64,000 nucleotides of DNA from the NCBI GenBank assembly GCA_000597885.1, contig CP004371.1, positions 5,720,001-5,784,000 on the forward strand. The letters are read 5' to 3'. A program made the translations under genes and the position numbers. The notes under the pieces were generated by a model, which saw only the letters and a program-made list of their open reading frames with translations, did no database searches and had not been told where the DNA came from. Shown piece after piece: positions 52,173 to 61,659 of this stretch (its first letter is position 1; every line of letters begins with the position of its first letter). The stretch comes from Flammeovirgaceae bacterium 311 (lineage in GTDB: Bacteria > Bacteroidota > Bacteroidia > Cytophagales > Cyclobacteriaceae).

Positions 52173-52916
52173 CTGCCGAAACTTTGATGGGCATAGTGTT
52201 GCTTCAGGTTCACGTTCAGGATTATTCTGTGTGAACAGTGCCTGATTTAAGCTTGAGGAATTCAGGATAGGTAGTAGTCAATGGGGTTGGTTTAGCTGCC
52301 GCAATTATCTTGAATTGCTATGTGAATTATAACATAGCTGAACAGAAGGGCTAAGGGCTATGTCATTTATCCTGCCTGAATCTGAGTGCTGAAAAAACAA
52401 AGTCCAGATGCAATTGGGGAGTACTGCCTGTAACTATCGGGATCCAGCACATTCTGCACATGTCAGTACTGAAACTAAGGTATATGCTTTGTGCCAAGCC
52501 ACTGCTAATGATGTACCTTAGTTTGCTTTCATCAAACCGGATGTATATGACCTGCAGATTGCTCCGGGAGTGGTAGTGCAGGGAATACTTTTAAGCAAGG
52601 AGATCAGAGCGGGGCAAAGGTATCTAAGGCCGAATTGCTCTGCCTGGGGCGAAGCTGGAAAAGGATGAACTTTAAAATTTGTTTATTATATAGATTAATA
52701 AAAAAAAATTTGCAGTATAAGCTGTAGTTAAAAGAAAAATGATTATTATTAAGATATAAAGTTATTATTAACTATTTATCGTGTTTTCTGCAACTGATCA
52801 ATGCAGAAAAAGCTCTGGGGCCTGATTACGCTGTATAAGGCCTGTTAAGGTTTCACGAAACCCTGTACAATAAGCACAATAATAAGAGGTGTTGAATTCT
52901 TTTAAACCTTAGGCTT
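52173..52916. other. Intergenic region, 744 bp
   Basis: I see no gene here. The first half is of normal composition and could hold the remains of a lost gene, but no frame shows recognisable similarity. The last 240 bases are strongly AT-rich and should include the promoter of the ECF sigma factor gene. No clear terminator follows the small transporter subunit. Confidence 0.4.
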
Positions 52917-53468
52917 ATGATAACAAAAACCATCTTAGATCATACCGATGATGCATCACTGCTGGCAAATGTTAAGCGGGGCTGTGAGCATTCCTTTAAC
53001 GTGCTGTATGAAAAATACTGGCAGCAAGCATATAATAATGCCTACAAAAGGTTAAAAGATGCTGATCAGGCGAAAGATGTGGTGCAGGAAATATTTGTTC
53101 ATATCTGGCTTAAGAAGGAGAATCATATTGATAATTTTCCGGCTTATTTAAGTGTAGCGGTTCGGAACCGTGTGTTTAAGCTGGTAGAGAAACAAAAAAA
53201 GACAAGCCCCTTTCTTCAGCTCTTACATGATGTACCAGCTGCCCAGGTACAAACAGAGGCAGCTGTGTTGCGGAAAGAATTTTTCAAAGGCTACGAATCA
53301 CTTTTAAATACATTACCGGTTAAAAGGCAGAGAATATTTCGGTTGCGTTTCAACGAAGATTTAACCACAAAGGCCATTGCTGCTATGCTGGGTCTATCCA
53401 GAAAAACAGTTCAGAACCAGATTGGTAAAGCAATTGAACAGATACGTGTTTCTCTGTTACAACTGTAG
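52917..53468 (+). CDS. ECF RNA polymerase sigma factor, FecI-like
   Basis: The 183-residue protein has sigma region 2 (about 20-90; CEHSFNVLYEKYWQQAYNNA and DQAKDVVQEIFVHIWLKK) and region 4 (about 125-180; LPVKRQRIFRLRFNEDLTTK and IAAMLGLSRKTVQNQIGKA). This is the standard FecI-type sigma factor of polysaccharide utilization loci. It is followed by a FecR anti-sigma gene and a SusC gene that carries the matching STN signalling domain, so substrate binding outside the cell should release it to drive the locus. A 7-bp inverted repeat lies in the gap to fecR. Confidence 0.94.
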   Translation: MITKTILDHTDDASLLANVKRGCEHSFNVLYEKYWQQAYNNAYKRLKDADQAKDVVQEIFVHIWLKKENHIDNFPAYLSVAVRNRVFKLVEKQKKTSPFLQLLHDVPAAQVQTEAAVLRKEFFKGYESLLNTLPVKRQRIFRLRFNEDLTTKAIAAMLGLSRKTVQNQIGKAIEQIRVSLLQL

Positions 53469-53554
53469 TCTATCCGGACCCTTTGTTTGCTATCGCGGGT
53501 GTTTTCTATTTGCCGAAACCGGCACACCTGGATAAACCAAATGTACATCTTAGG

Positions 53555-53577
53555 AATTGCCAGTCAGTCAGGCAATT
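53555..53577. repeat. Short hairpin between the sigma and fecR-like genes
   Basis: AATTGCC and GGCAATT flank a 9-base loop in the 214-bp spacer. No T-tract follows, so a terminator is unlikely; it may be an operator or RNA structure. A promoter for the fecR-like gene may lie in the AT-rich part after it. Confidence 0.4.
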
Positions 53578-53682
53578 GTCATTTGATAAATTTTTGAAAT
53601 ACTTATAAATATTTAAGATAAAGATGGGGCTTTAGTTGATTTACGGATCATGTATATATAATCAACTACTCTTTCTTCATCA

Positions 53683-54669
53683 ATGAATAAAGCTCATTTC
53701 ATAAAGTTGCTGCAGAAGTATTTGCAAGGTAATGCTACTGAAGCAGAGCGTCAGTTTTTATTGAGCTACTACGAGATGTTTAATGCTGAGCCTGATATTG
53801 AGGAACTACTGACAGCAGAGCAAAAGCAAGCATTAAAGAACCAAATAAGAGAATCTATTTGGGAAAGGATTAGTCAGCACGAACAAAAGACACAGAAAGT
53901 AAAGTCCCTGGACAGAGGGTGGACAAAGTATCTGGCTGCCGCTATTTTCATATTTGCGCTTAGTGCAGCAGGAGCAATATTTTACATTAACAACAAACCA
54001 CAGCAACAACAAACCACCGTAATCAGCACAGGTTTGGAAAAAGAGCAGCGCTTAATCAACCTGCCCGATGGTAGTTATGTAATTCTTAAAGCAGGCAGTA
54101 AAATAGATTATGCTGCTTCTTTCGATGGCTTAGCCGTTAGAGAGGTACACCTGGAGGGAGATGCTTATTTTGATGTAAAACATGACTCTTTAAGACCATT
54201 TATTGTGCATGCCGGCAGCTTAAAAACAACTGTTTTAGGCACCTCTTTCAACATAAAAGCCTGGCCTGCTGATGAAGATGTATCTATAGCCGTAACCAGA
54301 GGAAAAGTAAAAGTTGAGAACCAGCATAAAACCTTCGGCACGCTGGTACAGGATCAGCAACTGACTTTTTACAAAGAAAAAGCTGATGTAGTTAAAACCA
54401 AAGCAGATTCCAGCACCCACCTTAGCTGGAAAACACAAGATATCTTACTGGATGATGTAACCATTACAGAAGCATCAGGCTTGCTTGAAAACCGTTTTGA
54501 TGTGCACATCATCTGTGGCGAAGAGGTTGCCCGGTCGGAGCGCTTTACCATCACAATTCTTAAAAATGAAAGCCTGGAACAGGTGTTAAAGAGCATTTGC
54601 GAATTTAACAATGCAACATATACCTATGATCAGGACAAAGGCCAGGTCATGATCAGAAAAAAAGAATAA
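53683..54669 (+). CDS. FecR-family anti-sigma factor
   Basis: The 328-residue protein has a cytosolic N-terminal sigma-binding part (about 1-80), one membrane helix (about 84-104; YLAAAIFIFALSAAGAIFYI), the periplasmic FecR domain (about 115-215; QRLINLPDGSYVILKAGSKI, VREVHLEGDAYFDVKHD) and a C-terminal DUF4974 domain (about 255-325; LDDVTITEASGLLENRFDVH). It should hold the upstream ECF sigma factor inactive until the STN domain of the SusC protein signals through the periplasm. The order sigma, FecR, SusC, SusD is typical for such loci. Confidence 0.95.
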   Translation: MNKAHFIKLLQKYLQGNATEAERQFLLSYYEMFNAEPDIEELLTAEQKQALKNQIRESIWERISQHEQKTQKVKSLDRGWTKYLAAAIFIFALSAAGAIFYINNKPQQQQTTVISTGLEKEQRLINLPDGSYVILKAGSKIDYAASFDGLAVREVHLEGDAYFDVKHDSLRPFIVHAGSLKTTVLGTSFNIKAWPADEDVSIAVTRGKVKVENQHKTFGTLVQDQQLTFYKEKADVVKTKADSSTHLSWKTQDILLDDVTITEASGLLENRFDVHIICGEEVARSERFTITILKNESLEQVLKSICEFNNATYTYDQDKGQVMIRKKE

Positions 54670-54885
54670 TCTCTCTACCTAAACCATTAGAACTTATGGA
54701 TAAAAGACCTCCTCCATGAAAAGGCATAAGTGAAGTTTACCCTTAGGAGTTTTTTTGAAGATTAGTTGCTCCCGCCTCCAGGATGTAATCGTAAATTATT
54801 TGTCTCTATGTCCGCTCGACGGATATCAATTTAGCCACCAGAAGTAGTCAATTAACCATGTTTGTTACCTAAAAGAAAAGAATTT

Positions 54886-57800
54886 ATGAATGTTTTTACC
54901 GTTGTTTTAGGCGCTCACCGAGATAAAAGGTCAATACCTAAGCCCTTTCAGATATTAGGTAGCTTGTTTATTCAAACTATCAGAAGAATAGGGATCGTTT
55001 CCCTGATGATATTATTCGCTACTGTAGATCTGTTTTCTGCCACTCCTGAAAATGTTAAGACAATAGATGAGGTAGAAATAAGCCTTGAGCTTAAAAATGA
55101 ATCGCTCCTGAATGCTTTCAAGAAAATTGAAGCGCTTAGTCCTTTTCATTTCATGTACCGGAATGAGGATATTAAAGACGTTGTAAACCTGAATAATCCA
55201 GGCAAAAAGCAATCGGTAAAAGCACATCTGGAAGCCCTGCTGGCAAACACTGAGCTTACTTACAAACAAATTGATAAGCGAATTCTGATCTCCAAAGAGA
55301 ACAGGCAAAGCAGTACGACTGGTTCCGAAACAAACCAGCAGGCCAGCCTTGCAGACCTTCAGGAAAAAATAGTGAGTGGAAGGGTAACAGATCCGGCCGG
55401 GCAGGGTATACCCGGGGTTAACATCATCATAAAAGGCACTACAACAGGTACAGTTTCAGATGGTGAAGGTGACTATCGCATCAGTGTTCCCGACGGAGCA
55501 GCGGTGTTGGTATTTTCTTCAGTTGGTTTTATCACAGAAGAAATAACTGTCGGTAATCAGAACGTAGTGAACATTTCATTGTATCAGGATGTGGAGTCAC
55601 TTTCAGAAGTTGTGGTTACTGCTTTTGGTTTGGAGCGTGAGAAAAAGTCTCTGACCTATGCTACTCAGGATGTGCCAACACAACAAATGTCGCAGGCCCG
55701 GGAGCTGAACGTTATAAATTCCTTACAGGGAAGAGTGGCCGGTTTATCAATCAATACAGCCGGGGCAGGGGTAGGCTCAGAAGCTCGGGTGGTATTGCGC
55801 GGTAATCGTTCCATCTCAGGCGATAACCAGCCACTGTATGTAATAGATGGGGTGCCTACCCTTGGCAATCCGTCAGACCTTAGCCCGGACATGATTGCCT
55901 CCATTAACGTATTAAAAGGCCCGAATGCAGCTGCGCTATATGGAAGTGCGGCCCAGAATGGTGCGATCATTATTGAAACCAAAAGAGGAAAGAAGGGGGA
56001 AACCAGAATAAGCGTAAATAATACGTACATGATTAATGATCCAAGCATTCCGATCGAATTTCAGAATGTATATGGTCAGGGACTCGGCGGAGTCTACGAC
56101 ATGAGAACCGAAGAAGCCTGGGGGCCAAGAATGGAAGGCCAGCTGGTAGATCATTGGTCCCTTGATCCTGACTCGCCAGCTCAGTATGCTTTCTCTCCTA
56201 ACCCTAATAATAAAAGCGATGTTTTTCAAAAAGGCTATAACCTGGCTTCTAACGTTATAGCCACCATGGGCACTGAGAAAACGCAAGGAATTTTCTCGTA
56301 CACCCTAACGAAGGCTGCGGGCATTGTACCTAATAACGAGCTGTTACGACACAATGCTACAGTAGGCATTAACAGTCAGCTATCAAAAAGACTTAGATTA
56401 GAGAGCAAGATTTCCTTTATGCAGCAGAATCTTGAAAATCAGTTACCCACGGGACCTTCTAACTATAACCCCGTGATGCAGATTTACAAGATGCCTTCTA
56501 ACATCTCCACAGCCGATGCAATCAATTTTGACTATTTGAACGATGGAGGCTTGCTTCGCCAGAACTTCTGGAATCCTAACACAGACATAGGTGCGAATCC
56601 CTATTGGACCCTGAACCGCAACCTCAACGAAAGTAAGCGTACCCGTGCCATTCTGATGTCAGCTTTGCATTATAAGCTAACAGATGATCTCACCATCATG
56701 GCCAGAGGTTCCTATGATGTTTCGAATACGAATGGAGATGTAAAGTATTATAACGATACGTACACAAGAGCGCCAAAGGGTAGGTATGATGTTTTTGAAA
56801 ACGAAAATTCGCTCTTTAATGGAGAATTCTTACTCTCGTATGCTAAGGATATCTCAAGCAATTGGGACTTTAACATCAACTTTGGAGGTAGTACCAGAAT
56901 GCTACGTAGCGGCGGAATTTATGTCAATACACTTCCTGCGGCAGGCCTGTTAGCGGAAAATTTGTTTGCTATCAGTAATACTACTGAACATGAAATCACA
57001 CATGATCCGGGATTGAATAGTGATTTACAATCCTTGTATGGATTTGGCCAGATTGCCTGGAAAAATGCGATCTTCCTGGATATTACCGGCCGTAATGACT
57101 GGAGCTCAACCTTACCAGCGCAGAACCGTTCCTATTTCTATCCTTCTGTGGGCGTATCAGCTGTTGTTTCTGATCTGATTACCATGCCTACAGCAGTTTC
57201 CTTAATTAAATTAAGAGGCTCCTGGGCGCAGGTAGGTAATGCTGCCCAACCGTACATGCTAAGCCGTACTGCCAGGTTTTTAGAAGGTGGACGGAATGGC
57301 TTTCTTGAACTAAGTAACATTCTGCCAAACCCTGATCTAAGACCTGAAACAACAGAGTCTATAGAAATTGGCATGGATATTCGGTTTTTCAAGAATAGGC
57401 TAGGACTGGATCTTACCGCCTATAGGACGAACACCATTGACCAGCTGTTTACCATTGGCCTTCCTATTGGCTCAGGGGCTGCATCCTATTATACGAATGG
57501 TGGAGATATTGAAAACAAAGGAATTGAAGCTCTCTTAACGGTTGTTCCGGTGGTTAGCAAGAACCTAAGCTGGGAAATGAACTTTAACTTCGGCCTTAAC
57601 CGGAATATGGTGTTGGAAATCTCCGACGAACGCCCCAAACTGGTGGTTGGATCTGATGGGTACCTCCGGGATTTTATAGTAGAACAAGGTAAGCCTTTTG
57701 GCGAGATCTACTCCAAAAATACTTGGAAAAGAGATGAACAGGGAAGGGTGCTTGTTGGCCCTTCTGGAATACCTATCAGTGCAGATGAGGGTAGAAGAAT

Positions 57801-58371
57801 TGCTAATTTCAATCCTGACTGGATGGGCGGTGTCTACAACAACATTACCTTTAAGAATTTCAACCTGGGTTTCCTGATTGAACACCGGCAGGGAGGTACA
57901 CTGGTATCCATGACGAATGCCATTCTCGATGGCTATGGTTTAACGGAGAGAACACTTTTAGGCAGAGAAGGCGGCCTTGTTTTCGGAGAGAACATCTTTC
58001 CTGATGAAGTGGCAGTTGTAGAGGAGACCGGAGAGATTAATAATATAGCCACAGACGCTCAAACATTTTGGAGAAGCACCGGAGGTCGTAGTCAACCTTA
58101 TGCCGAAGCCTTTGTAGAGAGTGCTACAAATACCAGGCTTCGGGAACTGACCTTCGGTTATACGCTACCAAACAACATGCTGAGCAGAGTGGGAATCTCC
58201 AATGTGAGAATTTCGCTGGTGGGCAGAAACCTGTTATTCTTGTATAGAGCTTCCAAAGGCCTGGAGCCGGATTATCTGTCTCAGGGTACAGGAATCATTT
58301 CTGAAGGATACCAGGCGTTTGCGCCTCCTACCACCAGGTCTTATGGAATCAATCTGTCGATTGATTTTTAA
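54886..58371 (+). CDS. SusC/RagA-type TonB-dependent transporter with STN signalling domain
   Basis: The protein of about 1160 residues has a long signal region ending near residue 52. An STN domain follows (about 60-130; SLELKNESLLNAFKKIEALS), then a CarboxypepD_reg-like domain (about 165-240; VSGRVTDPAGQGIPGVNIII), a TonB-box-like SEVVVTAFG and a plug domain (about 260-365; GRVAGLSINTAGAGVGSEAR, VIDGVPTLGNPSDLSPDM). The beta barrel runs to the C-terminal aromatic end LSIDF. The frame opens at TTG 54862, but ATG 54886 is taken. It imports oligosaccharides across the outer membrane with the SusD encoded 47 bp downstream and, through STN, activates the upstream FecR/sigma pair. Confidence 0.95.
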   Translation: MNVFTVVLGAHRDKRSIPKPFQILGSLFIQTIRRIGIVSLMILFATVDLFSATPENVKTIDEVEISLELKNESLLNAFKKIEALSPFHFMYRNEDIKDVVNLNNPGKKQSVKAHLEALLANTELTYKQIDKRILISKENRQSSTTGSETNQQASLADLQEKIVSGRVTDPAGQGIPGVNIIIKGTTTGTVSDGEGDYRISVPDGAAVLVFSSVGFITEEITVGNQNVVNISLYQDVESLSEVVVTAFGLEREKKSLTYATQDVPTQQMSQARELNVINSLQGRVAGLSINTAGAGVGSEARVVLRGNRSISGDNQPLYVIDGVPTLGNPSDLSPDMIASINVLKGPNAAALYGSAAQNGAIIIETKRGKKGETRISVNNTYMINDPSIPIEFQNVYGQGLGGVYDMRTEEAWGPRMEGQLVDHWSLDPDSPAQYAFSPNPNNKSDVFQKGYNLASNVIATMGTEKTQGIFSYTLTKAAGIVPNNELLRHNATVGINSQLSKRLRLESKISFMQQNLENQLPTGPSNYNPVMQIYKMPSNISTADAINFDYLNDGGLLRQNFWNPNTDIGANPYWTLNRNLNESKRTRAILMSALHYKLTDDLTIMARGSYDVSNTNGDVKYYNDTYTRAPKGRYDVFENENSLFNGEFLLSYAKDISSNWDFNINFGGSTRMLRSGGIYVNTLPAAGLLAENLFAISNTTEHEITHDPGLNSDLQSLYGFGQIAWKNAIFLDITGRNDWSSTLPAQNRSYFYPSVGVSAVVSDLITMPTAVSLIKLRGSWAQVGNAAQPYMLSRTARFLEGGRNGFLELSNILPNPDLRPETTESIEIGMDIRFFKNRLGLDLTAYRTNTIDQLFTIGLPIGSGAASYYTNGGDIENKGIEALLTVVPVVSKNLSWEMNFNFGLNRNMVLEISDERPKLVVGSDGYLRDFIVEQGKPFGEIYSKNTWKRDEQGRVLVGPSGIPISADEGRRIANFNPDWMGGVYNNITFKNFNLGFLIEHRQGGTLVSMTNAILDGYGLTERTLLGREGGLVFGENIFPDEVAVVEETGEINNIATDAQTFWRSTGGRSQPYAEAFVESATNTRLRELTFGYTLPNNMLSRVGISNVRISLVGRNLLFLYRASKGLEPDYLSQGTGIISEGYQAFAPPTTRSYGINLSIDF

Positions 58372-58418
58372 GTAAGCGATCATTCACTACTATTTTATTT
58401 TACAAAACATAGAGCGCA

Positions 58419-60035
58419 ATGTTAAATAATATAAAGAAATATAATAAATCGATGGGTGCTGTTGGTCTTATGGCCATGCTCCTGCTCGGTACAGGCTCCT
58501 GTACGGATCATTTCGACGAGCTAAACACGCCTGACAATGTAATCGCGGCAGATAACTTAGATGGAGCCCTCCTTGGTCAGGCATTTGCCCAAACCCAATG
58601 GAATGCCATAGCGGGAGATCGTTACCAGGTGGGCCAAAACCTTTTTGCCGATATCTATGCTCAGTATTTTGCGACCACTAAAAATAATTTCTGGTCAGAT
58701 ATGTTTGAGGAAAATCCACGCTGGGGCGATTGGTGGTATGAAGAATTTTATGGAGAAACAGCGCCACAGATCTATTTTGTGGAACAGTTTACGGCAGAAA
58801 ATAATATGCCGGTACAAAATGCTGTGGCTAAGGTGTGGAAGGTATGGATGTACCACCGTGTGACCGACTATTATGGCCCCATCATTTACTCAGAGTTTGG
58901 CAGTAAAAAAACCAGTGTTCCATTTGATTCGCAGGAAGAGGTATACCGTGATTTCTTCAAAACACTGGATGAAGCAGTTGCTGTTCTAAAACAAAATACC
59001 AGCGCGAATGCATTTGGCTCAAACGACCAGGTATATTCTGGCGATGTTGCTAAATGGCTCACGTTTGCAAACTCTTTGAGACTCAGGCTGGCAATGCGGG
59101 TGGTATATGCTGATGAGAATCTGGCAAAAACAGAAGCCGAAAAAGCTGTGGCGGATGGCGTGATGATGACGAATGAAGACAATGCCGGTGTATTAGCTAC
59201 CACGAAGTCAATCAATAATCTGTCGCGCTGGACGTACCTGAATGAGTTTAGAATGAGTGCTTCTATGGAAAGCACCCTTAAAGGCTGGAATGACCCCAGG
59301 CTCAGTGAGTACTTCAACGAAGCTGGTGGACGGCTTGGCGGTAATGGAGGATATCATGGAATTAGAAACGGACTAACCGCAGAAGATAGATCTGGAACCA
59401 TTAATGAAGATCATTCTTTTGTGGATGACCGATGGCTGCCTTATGCCGATGGAGGAGGAGGCGCTACCACACCAAGCGCAGTGATGTATGCCGCTGAAGT
59501 TTATTTTCTAAGGGCAGAGGGTGCTTTAAGAGGATGGGAGATGGGAGGTACCGCCCAGGAATTATACAATGAAGGTATCAGAACTTCTATTGCACAATGG
59601 TCTTCTGCAACGCCTGCAGAGGTAGAAGCATACATCAACAGTACCGCAACCCCTGTTCCAACAGAGGATAAGTTTAACAGTCCGGCTATGACCAACATAC
59701 CTGTGCTTTATCAGGAGGGTGCGGATTTCGAAACTAGGCTTGAGCAAATCATTACACAAAAATGGCTGGCGGTATACCCTGACGGACGTGAAGCCTGGGC
59801 AGAACGCAGAAGGACAGGCTACCCAAGAGGTTATGCCGTTATGGCTCTGAGACCTGCTGCTACTGTAGCAAGAGACGAGCTCATGAGAAGACTACGGTTT
59901 TCAAGAGTAGAAAACTTAAATAACGCTGCGGCCGTGGAGGAAGCCATTCAGCTACTGGGTGGACCAGATGTACATAATACCAGGCTTTGGTGGGATGCTA
60001 AACCGCTGAACCAGTTTCCAACCCCAACTGACTGA
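58419..60035 (+). CDS. SusD/RagB-family surface glycan-binding lipoprotein
   Basis: The 538-residue protein has a lipoprotein signal with cysteine C28 in LGTGSCTDHFDELNTPDN, and the all-helical SusD fold with TPR-like segments such as AKVWKVWMYHRVTDYYGPII and AKWLTFANSLRLRLAMRV. The C-terminal region ITQKWLAVYPDGREAWAERR is characteristic of the SusD_2-like branch. It sits on the cell surface and feeds glycan fragments to the SusC channel encoded just upstream. A strong hairpin after the stop may end or reduce transcription into the enzyme genes. Confidence 0.94.
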   Translation: MLNNIKKYNKSMGAVGLMAMLLLGTGSCTDHFDELNTPDNVIAADNLDGALLGQAFAQTQWNAIAGDRYQVGQNLFADIYAQYFATTKNNFWSDMFEENPRWGDWWYEEFYGETAPQIYFVEQFTAENNMPVQNAVAKVWKVWMYHRVTDYYGPIIYSEFGSKKTSVPFDSQEEVYRDFFKTLDEAVAVLKQNTSANAFGSNDQVYSGDVAKWLTFANSLRLRLAMRVVYADENLAKTEAEKAVADGVMMTNEDNAGVLATTKSINNLSRWTYLNEFRMSASMESTLKGWNDPRLSEYFNEAGGRLGGNGGYHGIRNGLTAEDRSGTINEDHSFVDDRWLPYADGGGGATTPSAVMYAAEVYFLRAEGALRGWEMGGTAQELYNEGIRTSIAQWSSATPAEVEAYINSTATPVPTEDKFNSPAMTNIPVLYQEGADFETRLEQIITQKWLAVYPDGREAWAERRRTGYPRGYAVMALRPAATVARDELMRRLRFSRVENLNNAAAVEEAIQLLGGPDVHNTRLWWDAKPLNQFPTPTD

Positions 60036-60054
60036 TTTTGATTAAAAAAGGTAT

Positions 60055-60091
60055 AAAAGGAGTATGGATCCATAAAGTTCATACTCCTTTT
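60055..60091 (+). terminator. Hairpin after the susD-like gene, terminator or attenuator
   Basis: A perfect 12-bp stem (AAAAGGAGTATG / CATACTCCTTTT) with a 13-base loop ends in four T residues. It lies 20 bp after the susD-like stop and could make the transporter genes more abundant than the enzyme genes. Confidence 0.8.
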
Positions 60092-60194
60092 CCTATAGTT
60101 GGTTCAGTGCATTTATCAATCAACTTTACCAAAGCCCCACTTCAGAAAAGATTAACAACCCCTGGTAATATATATTCAATCAGGAAATTACACT

Positions 60195-61553
60195 ATGTTG
60201 AAGAAACTATTATTAGGCTCCATATTCCTGAGCTGCCTGGGTATTTCTGCACAAGCCCAAACTAAGTATGGCTGGTATACCGAAGGTACTGATTACGCCC
60301 CTTCGCAGCGCATACGTATTACAGTAACTAATCCGCTGAATATAGCTTGTGAGAAATGTCCTGTTGTAATCAGGAGAAGCCAGCTGCCGGTTCAGAATGT
60401 TCCGGAACGATGGATCAATATTGTAGATCCCAAACTTCCCGGCAATAAGGAGCCTAGCCTGGCCGAACTGAAAGCCATGAGCGGCTACGTCAGGCGAAAG
60501 GAAACCAACGGGCACTTTGTAGAACTCCAGGTAGATGACATCAATAAAGATGGGGTTTGGGATGAGATCTTTTTTATGACAGATCTGAAACCCAGGGAAA
60601 ACCGGGAATTCTATATTTATGTAGATCACTACGAACGCGGCATGACGGCTCATCGTGTACACGCCGCTATCGGAAATTATGGCCGGCATACAGTGCCGCT
60701 GTGGGAGTCAGAACACATGGGCTGGAAGCTATGGTATCCTCATTCTGTGGATCTTCACGGCAAGCGCGATCCTATGCTCACGGCTTACTATGAGTATTCC
60801 ACTAATAAATCGGGCTATTATATGCCCTGGGAGCTTGGTACGGATATTATGACCGTAGCAGAGACCTTCGGCTCCGGCAGCATGTGTGTGTTTGAGAATC
60901 CGGCTAATCCCGAAAAACCTGCGCGTGCCTACCACAACTCTCCGGCACTGGATAAAGGCCCCTTCAGTGAAAGCCGTTTTGCCTACGATGTGGTGTATAA
61001 CGGACCCCTGCGGAGTATGATCAAGGTGAAAACCATGAACTGGAACTCCGGTAAGGGTTTCTATGAACTGGAGCAGAATTACATAGCCTATGCAGATAAA
61101 TCCTGGAGCATAGTGGAGGTAAAATTTAATGAATTTCTGCCCCCGGGCAGCGATGCCATGTTTGGAGCCGGCATCCGCCGGATTATGGAAGAATACAAGA
61201 GTATTAACAAGAAGGGCTATGCCATATCGATGGGAAGAAATATTGAGGCGCGCATTCCCGATGAAGACATTGGTGATGAGGTGCTTGTGGTGCCGTGGCA
61301 GGGTATTGGCATTGTGGTAAAGGATGCTTTCAAACCTGAATATCATAACATCAATGGTTTCGGAGGGAACCATGTATTTAAGATACCAGTAACCGCTGAT
61401 CACTTCTTTGAATACATGATTGTAGGCGCCTGGAGTTTTGGCAAGGTTAACAATAATGAAAATGAATTTGTAAATTATGTCGATACTGAGGCGCTTAAGT
61501 ACAATAATCCGCCAAGAGTAGAGATTAAGGAATATGAAATAAAAAGCCAGTAA
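60195..61553 (+). CDS. DUF4861 family exported protein, possible oligosaccharide-processing enzyme
   Basis: The 452-residue protein has a signal peptide (1-21, ending GISAQAQ) and a single long domain matching DUF4861. It begins with RIRITVTNPLNIACEKCPVV and contains VDDINKDGVWDEIFFMTDL, GTDIMTVAETFGSGSM, GPLRSMIKVKTMNW and VPWQGIGIVVK. From memory, a DUF4861-type protein of an ulvan locus has been described as a dehydratase acting on uronate-containing oligosaccharides; this supports but does not prove such a role here. It is the first enzyme gene after SusD and is followed by an aldo/keto reductase, so a sugar that is oxidised or dehydrated during breakdown is plausible. Confidence 0.85.
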   Translation: MLKKLLLGSIFLSCLGISAQAQTKYGWYTEGTDYAPSQRIRITVTNPLNIACEKCPVVIRRSQLPVQNVPERWINIVDPKLPGNKEPSLAELKAMSGYVRRKETNGHFVELQVDDINKDGVWDEIFFMTDLKPRENREFYIYVDHYERGMTAHRVHAAIGNYGRHTVPLWESEHMGWKLWYPHSVDLHGKRDPMLTAYYEYSTNKSGYYMPWELGTDIMTVAETFGSGSMCVFENPANPEKPARAYHNSPALDKGPFSESRFAYDVVYNGPLRSMIKVKTMNWNSGKGFYELEQNYIAYADKSWSIVEVKFNEFLPPGSDAMFGAGIRRIMEEYKSINKKGYAISMGRNIEARIPDEDIGDEVLVVPWQGIGIVVKDAFKPEYHNINGFGGNHVFKIPVTADHFFEYMIVGAWSFGKVNNNENEFVNYVDTEALKYNNPPRVEIKEYEIKSQ

Positions 61554-61659
61554 ACTGTGTGCAATAGCATGAACTGCTGCGGCAGAGGCTTGCTTTTTAT
61601 CAGTATTCATTAACAAAAACACCAGAGATACAGTGCTAAGCCAGATGAATGGAGATCAT

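Noticed and set aside
60729-61622. 297-codon reverse frame over the DUF4861 gene
   Set aside because: Antisense shadow; the plus-strand frame carries the signal peptide and domain.
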